From contig CANTFK010000982.1 of assembly GCA_947646735.1 (NCBI GenBank), positions 124,001 to 188,000 of the forward strand: a DNA stretch of 64,000 nt, written 5' to 3'. The notes under the pieces are model-generated. The model saw only the letters and a list, made by a program, of their open reading frames with translations. It made no database searches and had not been told where the DNA came from. Positions within the stretch are counted from its first letter, which is position 1, and each line of letters starts with the position of its first letter. The position numbers and the translations under genes are program-made. Below, piece after piece: positions 54,301 through 64,000 of the stretch. The DNA is from Peronospora farinosa. Lineage: Eukaryota > Oomycota > Peronosporomycetes > Peronosporales > Peronosporaceae.

Positions 54301-55866
54301 CCCTTCTACAGACGAAGTCACGATGGAAGATATCCAGATTCTAGACTGTGGTGTAACTCCAAAGGAGCAAGTGGACCGTCTCCGCCAAATCATTTGGCAG
54401 AAACGACATCTGTTGATGCGAAAAGGCAGCGCGTTACCCCCGGCAGCCCGAGGAGCGGTGTGCGACATCGATGTGGGAAATGCACGGCCTATCGCCCAAC
54501 GTGTACGGAAAGTGGCCCCTCAGTTTAGGGAGAAGCTGTCGGACCTAATCAAGGGCCTGCTATCGTCTAAGATCATCCAGCATTCTACCTCACCATGGGC
54601 CAGCCCAATTGTGATCATCGTCAAGAAGAATGGAGTGGATATAAGGTTGTGTATCGATTACCGGATGGTGAACGAGCTGACGCGCCTCATGGTGTACCCT
54701 ATGTCTCTCGTTAACGAATTGTTGCAAGATTTGGACAAAGCCCTATGGTGTTGCTCGCTGGACATGGCCAGTGTTTTTTGGGTAGTCAGTATGACTGAGA
54801 GGGCTCGTTTGATTTCGGCATTTGTGACTCCGTTTGAGTTGTTTGAGTGGAAAAGAATGCCGTTTGGACTAAAGAATGCGCCGCAGATCTATCAGCGGCT
54901 GTTGGATAATGCTTTATATGGATTTCTTACGATTTCCTCAAAGCCGGGCTCTGACAAACAAGAGAACCTGTTCGAGTTGGGTAATCCCGAGGGAGACCTC
55001 AAGAATTCTACATTAGGACGTAGTTCGAGATAATGGAGCCGAGGCAAATATAGCCGATGACCAGGTCTGGGTCCACGAGAGTGGAGAGCTATGCGCGGAA
55101 GATATTGACAAAAACTGTTCGATTATCCCCGAGGTCGCCCCTTCTACAGACGAAGTCACGATGGAAGATATCCAGATTCTAGACTGTGGTGTAACTCCAA
55201 AGGAGCAAGTGGACCGTCTCCGCCAAATCATTTGGCAGAAACGACATCTGTTGATGCGAAAAGGCAGCGCGTTACCCCCGGCAGCCCGAGGAGCGGTGTG
55301 CGACATCGATGTGGGAAATGCACGGCCTATCGCCCAACGTGTACGGAAAGTGGCCCCTCAGTTTAGGGAGAAGCTGTCGGACCTAATCAAGGGCCTGCTA
55401 TCGTCTAAGATCATCCAGCATTCTACCTCACCATGGGCCAGCCCAATTGTGATCATCGTCAAGAAGAATGGAGTGGATATAAGGTTGTGTATCGATTACC
55501 GGATGGTGAACGAGCTGACGCGCCTCATGGTGTACCCTATGTCTCTCGTTAACGAATTGTTGCAAGATTTGGACAAAGCCCTATGGTGTTGCTCGCTGGA
55601 CATGGCCAGTGGTTTTTGGGTAGTCAGTATGACTGAGAGGGCTCGTTTGATTTCGGCATTTGTGACTCCGTTTGAGTTGTTTGAGTGGAAAAGAATGCCG
55701 TTTGGACTAAAGAATGCGCCGCAGATCTATCAGCGGCTGTTGGATAATGCTTTATATGGATTTCTTACGATTTCCTCAAAGCCGGGCTCTGACAAACAAG
55801 AGAACCTGTTCGAGTTGGGTAATCCCGAGGGAGACCTCAAGAATTCTACATTAGGACGTAGTTCGA
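48325..55866 (+). repeat. Array units 11-19 (838 bp, mixed)
   Basis: Mostly SGFW and SSKIIQH. Unit 11 reverts to SSKVIQH; units 13 and 18 have SVFW. The two Val units are five units apart, compatible with duplication of a five-unit block. Confidence 0.8.
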
Positions 55867-58800
55867 GATAATGGAGCCGAGGCAAATATAGCCGATGACC
55901 AGGTCTGGGTCCACGAGAGTGGAGAGCTATGCGCGGAAGATATTGACAAAAACTGTTCGATTATCCCCGAGGTCGCCCCTTCTACAGACGAAGTCACGAT
56001 GGAAGATATCCAGATTCTAGACTGTGGTGTAACTCCAAAGGAGCAAGTGGACCGTCTCCGCCAAATCATTTGGCAGAAACGACATCTGTTGATGCGAAAA
56101 GGCAACGCGTTACCCCCGGCAGCCCGAGGAGCGGTGTGCGACATCGATGTGGGAAATGCACGGCCTATCGCCCAACGTGTACGGAAAGTGGCCCCTCAGT
56201 TTAGGGAGAAGCTGTCGGACCTAATCAAGGGCCTGCTATCGTCTAAGATCATCCAGCATTCTACCTCACCATGGGCCAGCCCAATTGTGATCATCGTCAA
56301 GAAGAATGGAGTGGATATAAGGTTGTGTATCGATTACCGGATGGTGAACGAGCTGACGCGCCTCATGGTGTACCCTATGTCTCTCGTTAACGAATTGTTG
56401 CAAGATTTGGACAAAGCCCTATGGTGTTGCTCGCTGGACATGGCCAGTGTTTTTTGGGTAGTCAGTATGACTGAGAGGGCTCGTTTGATTTCGGCATTTG
56501 TGACTCCGTTTGAGTTGTTTGAGTGGAAAAGAATGCCGTTTGGACTAAAGAATGCGCCGCAGATCTATCAGCGGCTGTTGGATAATGCTTTATATGGATT
56601 TCTTACGATTTCCTCAAAGCCGGGCTCTGACAAACAAGAGAACCTGTTCGAGTTGGGTAATCCCGAGGGAGACCTCAAGAATTCTACATTAGGACGTAGT
56701 TCGAGATAATGGAGCCGAGGCAAATATAGCCGATGACCAGGTCTGGGTCCACGAGAGTGGAGAGCTATGCGCGGAAGATATTGACAAAAACTGTTCGATT
56801 ATCCCCGAGGTCGCCCCTTCTACAGACGAAGTCACGATGGAAGATATCCAGATTCTAGACTGTGGTGTAACTCCAAAGGAGCAAGTGGACCGTCTCCGCC
56901 AAATCATTTGGCAGAAACGACATCTGTTGATGCGAAAAGGCAACGCGTTACCCCCGGCAGCCCGAGGAGCGGTGTGCGACATCGATGTGGGAAATGCACG
57001 GCCTATCGCCCAACGTGTACGGAAAGTGGCCCCTCAGTTTAGGGAGAAGCTGTCGGACCTAATCAAGGGCCTGCTATCGTCTAAGATCATCCAGCATTCT
57101 ACCTCACCATGGGCCAGCCCAATTGTGATCATCGTCAAGAAGAATGGAGTGGATATAAGGTTGTGTATCGATTACCGGATGGTGAACGAGCTGACGCGCC
57201 TCATGGTGTACCCTATGTCTCTCGTTAACGAATTGTTGCAAGATTTGGACAAAGCCCTATGGTGTTGCTCGCTGGACATGGCCAGTGTTTTTTGGGTAGT
57301 CAGTATGACTGAGAGGGCTCGTTTGATTTCGGCATTTGTGACTCCGTTTGAGTTGTTTGAGTGGAAAAGAATGCCGTTTGGACTAAAGAATGCGCCGCAG
57401 ATCTATCAGCGGCTGTTGGATAATGCTTTATATGGATTTCTTACGATTTCCTCAAAGCCGGGCTCTGACAAACAAGAGAACCTGTTCGAGTTGGGTAATC
57501 CCGAGGGAGACCTCAAGAATTCTACATTAGGACGTAGTTCGAGATAATGGAGCCGAGGCAAATATAGCCGATGACCAGGTCTGGGTCCACGAGAGTGGAG
57601 AGCTATGCGCGGAAGATATTGACAAAAACTGTTCGATTATCCCCGAGGTCGCCCCTTCTACAGACGAAGTCACGATGGAAGATATCCAGATTCTAGACTG
57701 TGGTGTAACTCCAAAGGAGCAAGTGGACCGTCTCCGCCAAATCATTTGGCAGAAACGACATCTGTTGATGCGAAAAGGCAGCGCGTTACCCCCGGCAGCC
57801 CGAGGAGCGGTGTGCGACATCGATGTGGGAAATGCACGGCCTATCGCCCAACGTGTACGGAAAGTGGCCCCTCAGTTTAGGGAGAAGCTGTCGGACCTAA
57901 TCAAGGGCCTGCTATCGTCTAAGATCATCCAGCATTCTACCTCACCATGGGCCAGCCCAATTGTGATCATCGTCAAGAAGAATGGAGTGGATATAAGGTT
58001 GTGTATCGATTACCGGATGGTGAACGAGCTGACGCGCCTCATGGTGTACCCTATGTCTCTCGTTAACGAATTGTTGCAAGATTTGGACAAAGCCCTATGG
58101 TGTTGCTCGCTGGACATGGCCAGTGTTTTTTGGGTAGTCAGTATGACTGAGAGGGCTCGTTTGATTTCGGCATTTGTGACTCCGTTTGAGTTGTTTGAGT
58201 GGAAAAGAATGCCGTTTGGACTAAAGAATGCGCCGCAGATCTATCAGCGGCTGTTGGATAATGCTTTATATGGATTTCTTACGATTTCCTCAAAGCCGGG
58301 CTCTGACAAACAAGAGAACCTGTTCGAGTTGGGTAATCCCGAGGGAGACCTCAAGAATTCTACATTAGGACGTAGTTCGAGATAATGGAGCCGAGGCAAA
58401 TATAGCCGATGACCAGGTCTGGGTCCACGAGAGTGGAGAGCTATGCGCGGAAGATATTGACAAAAACTGTTCGATTATCCCCGAGGTCGCCCCTTCTACA
58501 GACGAAGTCACGATGGAAGATATCCAGATTCTAGACTGTGGTGTAACTCCAAAGGAGCAAGTGGACCGTCTCCGCCAAATCATTTGGCAGAAACGACATC
58601 TGTTGATGCGAAAAGGCAACGCGTTACCCCCGGCAGCCCGAGGAGCGGTGTGCGACATCGATGTGGGAAATGCACGGCCTATCGCCCAACGTGTACGGAA
58701 AGTGGCCCCTCAGTTTAGGGAGAAGCTGTCGGACCTAATCAAGGGCCTGCTATCGTCTAAGATCATCCAGCATTCTACCTCACCATGGGCCAGCCCAATT

Positions 58801-61800
58801 GTGATCATCGTCAAGAAGAATGGAGTGGATATAAGGTTGTGTATCGATTACCGGATGGTGAACGAGCTGACGCGCCTCATGGTGTACCCTATGTCTCTCG
58901 TTAACGAATTGTTGCAAGATTTGGACAAAGCCCTATGGTGTTGCTCGCTGGACATGGCCAGTGTTTTTTGGGTAGTCAGTATGACTGAGAGGGCTCGTTT
59001 GATTTCGGCATTTGTGACTCCGTTTGAGTTGTTTGAGTGGAAAAGAATGCCGTTTGGACTAAAGAATGCGCCGCAGATCTATCAGCGGCTGTTGGATAAT
59101 GCTTTATATGGATTTCTTACGATTTCCTCAAAGCCGGGCTCTGACAAACAAGAGAACCTGTTCGAGTTGGGTAATCCCGAGGGAGACCTCAAGAATTCTA
59201 CATTAGGACGTAGTTCGAGATAATGGAGCCGAGGCAAATATAGCCGATGACCAGGTCTGGGTCCACGAGAGTGGAGAGCTATGCGCGGAAGATATTGACA
59301 AAAACTGTTCGATTATCCCCGAGGTCGCCCCTTCTACAGACGAAGTCACGATGGAAGATATCCAGATTCTAGACTGTGGTGTAACTCCAAAGGAGCAAGT
59401 GGACCGTCTCCGCCAAATCATTTGGCAGAAACGACATCTGTTGATGCGAAAAGGCAACGCGTTACCCCCGGCAGCCCGAGGAGCGGTGTGCGACATCGAT
59501 GTGGGAAATGCACGGCCTATCGCCCAACGTGTACGGAAAGTGGCCCCTCAGTTTAGGGAGAAGCTGTCGGACCTAATCAAGGGCCTGCTATCGTCTAAGA
59601 TCATCCAGCATTCTACCTCACCATGGGCCAGCCCAATTGTGATCATCGTCAAGAAGAATGGAGTGGATATAAGGTTGTGTATCGATTACCGGATGGTGAA
59701 CGAGCTGACGCGCCTCATGGTGTACCCTATGTCTCTCGTTAACGAATTGTTGCAAGATTTGGACAAAGCCCTATGGTGTTGCTCGCTGGACATGGCCAGT
59801 GTTTTTTGGGTAGTCAGTATGACTGAGAGGGCTCGTTTGATTTCGGCATTTGTGACTCCGTTTGAGTTGTTTGAGTGGAAAAGAATGCCGTTTGGACTAA
59901 AGAATGCGCCGCAGATCTATCAGCGGCTGTTGGATAATGCTTTATATGGATTTCTTACGATTTCCTCAAAGCCGGGCTCTGACAAACAAGAGAACCTGTT
60001 CGAGTTGGGTAATCCCGAGGGAGACCTCAAGAATTCTACATTAGGACGTAGTTCGAGATAATGGAGCCGAGGCAAATATAGCCGATGACCAGGTCTGGGT
60101 CCACGAGAGTGGAGAGCTATGCGCGGAAGATATTGACAAAAACTGTTCGATTATCCCCGAGGTCGCCCCTTCTACAGACGAAGTCACGATGGAAGATATC
60201 CAGATTCTAGACTGTGGTGTAACTCCAAAGGAGCAAGTGGACCGTCTCCGCCAAATCATTTGGCAGAAACGACATCTGTTGATGCGAAAAGGCAACGCGT
60301 TACCCCCGGCAGCCCGAGGAGCGGTGTGCGACATCGATGTGGGAAATGCACGGCCTATCGCCCAACGTGTACGGAAAGTGGCCCCTCAGTTTAGGGAGAA
60401 GCTGTCGGACCTAATCAAGGGCCTGCTATCGTCTAAGATCATCCAGCATTCTACCTCACCATGGGCCAGCCCAATTGTGATCATCGTCAAGAAGAATGGA
60501 GTGGATATAAGGTTGTGTATCGATTACCGGATGGTGAACGAGCTGACGCGCCTCATGGTGTACCCTATGTCTCTCGTTAACGAATTGTTGCAAGATTTGG
60601 ACAAAGCCCTATGGTGTTGCTCGCTGGACATGGCCAGTGTTTTTTGGGTAGTCAGTATGACTGAGAGGGCTCGTTTGATTTCGGCATTTGTGACTCCGTT
60701 TGAGTTGTTTGAGTGGAAAAGAATGCCGTTTGGACTAAAGAATGCGCCGCAGATCTATCAGCGGCTGTTGGATAATGCTTTATATGGATTTCTTACGATT
60801 TCCTCAAAGCCGGGCTCTGACAAACAAGAGAACCTGTTCGAGTTGGGTAATCCCGAGGGAGACCTCAAGAATTCTACATTAGGACGTAGTTCGAGATAAT
60901 GGAGCCGAGGCAAATATAGCCGATGACCAGGTCTGGGTCCACGAGAGTGGAGAGCTATGCGCGGAAGATATTGACAAAAACTGTTCGATTATCCCCGAGG
61001 TCGCCCCTTCTACAGACGAAGTCACGATGGAAGATATCCAGATTCTAGACTGTGGTGTAACTCCAAAGGAGCAAGTGGACCGTCTCCGCCAAATCATTTG
61101 GCAGAAACGACATCTGTTGATGCGAAAAGGCAACGCGTTACCCCCGGCAGCCCGAGGAGCGGTGTGCGACATCGATGTGGGAAATGCACGGCCTATCGCC
61201 CAACGTGTACGGAAAGTGGCCCCTCAGTTTAGGGAGAAGCTGTCGGACCTAATCAAGGGCCTGCTATCGTCTAAGATCATCCAGCATTCTACCTCACCAT
61301 GGGCCAGCCCAATTGTGATCATCGTCAAGAAGAATGGAGTGGATATAAGGTTGTGTATCGATTACCGGATGGTGAACGAGCTGACGCGCCTCATGGTGTA
61401 CCCTATGTCTCTCGTTAACGAATTGTTGCAAGATTTGGACAAAGCCCTATGGTGTTGCTCGCTGGACATGGCCAGTGTTTTTTGGGTAGTCAGTATGACT
61501 GAGAGGGCTCGTTTGATTTCGGCATTTGTGACTCCGTTTGAGTTGTTTGAGTGGAAAAGAATGCCGTTTGGACTAAAGAATGCGCCGCAGATCTATCAGC
61601 GGCTGTTGGATAATGCTTTATATGGATTTCTTACGATTTCCTCAAAGCCGGGCTCTGACAAACAAGAGAACCTGTTCGAGTTGGGTAATCCCGAGGGAGA
61701 CCTCAAGAATTCTACATTAGGACGTAGTTCGAGATAATGGAGCCGAGGCAAATATAGCCGATGACCAGGTCTGGGTCCACGAGAGTGGAGAGCTATGCGC

Positions 61801-64000
61801 GGAAGATATTGACAAAAACTGTTCGATTATCCCCGAGGTCGCCCCTTCTACAGACGAAGTCACGATGGAAGATATCCAGATTCTAGACTGTGGTGTAACT
61901 CCAAAGGAGCAAGTGGACCGTCTCCGCCAAATCATTTGGCAGAAACGACATCTGTTGATGCGAAAAGGCAACGCGTTACCCCCGGCAGCCCGAGGAGCGG
62001 TGTGCGACATCGATGTGGGAAATGCACGGCCTATCGCCCAACGTGTACGGAAAGTGGCCCCTCAGTTTAGGGAGAAGCTGTCGGACCTAATCAAGGGCCT
62101 GCTATCGTCTAAGATCATCCAGCATTCTACCTCACCATGGGCCAGCCCAATTGTGATCATCGTCAAGAAGAATGGAGTGGATATAAGGTTGTGTATCGAT
62201 TACCGGATGGTGAACGAGCTGACGCGCCTCATGGTGTACCCTATGTCTCTCGTTAACGAATTGTTGCAAGATTTGGACAAAGCCCTATGGTGTTGCTCGC
62301 TGGACATGGCCAGTGTTTTTTGGGTAGTCAGTATGACTGAGAGGGCTCGTTTGATTTCGGCATTTGTGACTCCGTTTGAGTTGTTTGAGTGGAAAAGAAT
62401 GCCGTTTGGACTAAAGAATGCGCCGCAGATCTATCAGCGGCTGTTGGATAATGCTTTATATGGATTTCTTACGATTTCCTCAAAGCCGGGCTCTGACAAA
62501 CAAGAGAACCTGTTCGAGTTGGGTAATCCCGAGGGAGACCTCAAGAATTCTACATTAGGACGTAGTTCGAGATAATGGAGCCGAGGCAAATATAGCCGAT
62601 GACCAGGTCTGGGTCCACGAGAGTGGAGAGCTATGCGCGGAAGATATTGACAAAAACTGTTCGATTATCCCCGAGGTCGCCCCTTCTACAGACGAAGTCA
62701 CGATGGAAGATATCCAGATTCTAGACTGTGGTGTAACTCCAAAGGAGCAAGTGGACCGTCTCCGCCAAATCATTTGGCAGAAACGACATCTGTTGATGCG
62801 AAAAGGCAACGCGTTACCCCCGGCAGCCCGAGGAGCGGTGTGCGACATCGATGTGGGAAATGCACGGCCTATCGCCCAACGTGTACGGAAAGTGGCCCCT
62901 CAGTTTAGGGAGAAGCTGTCGGACCTAATCAAGGGCCTGCTATCGTCTAAGATCATCCAGCATTCTACCTCACCATGGGCCAGCCCAATTGTGATCATCG
63001 TCAAGAAGAATGGAGTGGATATAAGGTTGTGTATCGATTACCGGATGGTGAACGAGCTGACGCGCCTCATGGTGTACCCTATGTCTCTCGTTAACGAATT
63101 GTTGCAAGATTTGGACAAAGCCCTATGGTGTTGCTCGCTGGACATGGCCAGTGTTTTTTGGGTAGTCAGTATGACTGAGAGGGCTCGTTTGATTTCGGCA
63201 TTTGTGACTCCGTTTGAGTTGTTTGAGTGGAAAAGAATGCCGTTTGGACTAAAGAATGCGCCGCAGATCTATCAGCGGCTGTTGGATAATGCTTTATATG
63301 GATTTCTTACGATTTCCTCAAAGCCGGGCTCTGACAAACAAGAGAACCTGTTCGAGTTGGGTAATCCCGAGGGAGACCTCAAGAATTCTACATTAGGACG
63401 TAGTTCGAGATAATGGAGCCGAGGCAAATATAGCCGATGACCAGGTCTGGGTCCACGAGAGTGGAGAGCTATGCGCGGAAGATATTGACAAAAACTGTTC
63501 GATTATCCCCGAGGTCGCCCCTTCTACAGACGAAGTCACGATGGAAGATATCCAGATTCTAGACTGTGGTGTAACTCCAAAGGAGCAAGTGGACCGTCTC
63601 CGCCAAATCATTTGGCAGAAACGACATCTGTTGATGCGAAAAGGCAACGCGTTACCCCCGGCAGCCCGAGGAGCGGTGTGCGACATCGATGTGGGAAATG
63701 CACGGCCTATCGCCCAACGTGTACGGAAAGTGGCCCCTCAGTTTAGGGAGAAGCTGTCGGACCTAATCAAGGGCCTGCTATCGTCTAAGATCATCCAGCA
63801 TTCTACCTCACCATGGGCCAGCCCAATTGTGATCATCGTCAAGAAGAATGGAGTGGATATAAGGTTGTGTATCGATTACCGGATGGTGAACGAGCTGACG
63901 CGCCTCATGGTGTACCCTATGTCTCTCGTTAACGAATTGTTGCAAGATTTGGACAAAGCCCTATGGTGTTGCTCGCTGGACATGGCCAGTGTTTTTTGGG
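55867..64000 (+). repeat. Array units 20-29 (838 bp, Val-type, Asn)
   Basis: All have SVFW and SSKIIQH. All have KGNALPP (Asn for Ser) except unit 22. Units 23 to 28 encode identical proteins, and the part of unit 29 inside the window also matches. This is the most homogeneous, so probably youngest, part; it continues beyond the window. Confidence 0.85.

Larger units (their letters stand above)
39941..64000 (+). repeat. Tandem array of gypsy RT-derived 838/839-bp units (28 full copies and one partial)
   Basis: Head-to-tail units start at 39941, 40780, 41618, 42456, 43294, 44133, 44972, 45811 and then every 838 bp to 63409; the last is cut by the window edge. Each joins the end of one RT fragment (...LGRSSR) directly to the linker (GATAATGGAGCC) of the next. 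Units 1, 5, 6 and 7 are 839 bp, the others 838; the difference is one G in CCCCTGTCTAC versus CCCCTTCTAC. All units keep an open frame of 236 codons (from MEDIQILDC) or 271 codons in the 839-bp class. No unit contains YxDD, RNase H, integrase or an LTR. Differences among units are very few, so amplification or homogenisation is recent. The 97-codon minus-strand frames are shadows. Confidence 0.95.

Noticed and set aside
39941..64000. About 28 separate genes of 236-271 codons, and 97-codon genes on the minus strand
   Set aside because: All are repeats of one truncated gypsy pol fragment; the minus-strand frames are antisense shadows. Reported as one array.

Overview
The window looks like nuclear DNA of an oomycete (Peronosporales-like, for example Phytophthora or a downy mildew). 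The evidence is short GT-AG introns of about 60-120 bp, closely packed host genes (MCM9, SSU72, a ZCCHC9-like zinc-knuckle protein, an SLC1-type symporter, a metallophosphoesterase), and these genes lying between degenerate Ty1/copia and Ty3/gypsy retrotransposons. The species cannot be fixed from the sequence alone.

Layout. (1) 1-5101: two copia elements of one family. The 3' half of a plus-strand copy (RT, RNase H, LTR) runs into the truncated 5' half of a minus-strand copy (LTR, PBS, gag, protease, integrase), most simply a nested insertion. (2) 5103-29319: a giant inverted repeat. A 10.46-kb left arm (5103-15565) and a 10.47-kb right arm (18849-29319) are nearly identical but not exactly so, and flank a 3.28-kb unique spacer. 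Each arm carries, from outside in, SSU72, MCM9 (tail to tail with SSU72), an FCS-type zinc-finger reading frame, an SLC1-like transporter and a single-pass membrane coiled-coil protein. The inner breakpoint cuts the ZCCHC9-like gene, so only the left copy is whole. The spacer holds the rest of that gene and a metallophosphoesterase gene divergent from it. (3) 29320-33096: low-density DNA with one convincing five-exon gene for a Cys/His repeat protein. (4) 33097-36317: minisatellites and two gypsy LTR copies, one apparently split by an inverted copy of itself. (5) 36318-40779: a frame-broken gypsy gag-protease-RT region with a good tRNA primer site. (6) 39941-64000: at least 28 full head-to-tail copies, plus a partial one, of an 838/839-bp unit cut from the gypsy pol gene. 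Each unit has an open 236- or 271-codon reading frame that stops before the RT catalytic YxDD box. The array runs off the window.

The host genes are housekeeping: CTD phosphatase and RNA 3'-end processing (SSU72), replication or repair helicase (MCM9), RNA binding (ZCCHC9-like) and transport (SLC1-like). No shared pathway is evident. The two unusual structures are the gene-bearing near-palindrome and the RT-derived satellite-like array. Both need long-read validation because haplotype merging or assembly error could produce or distort them.
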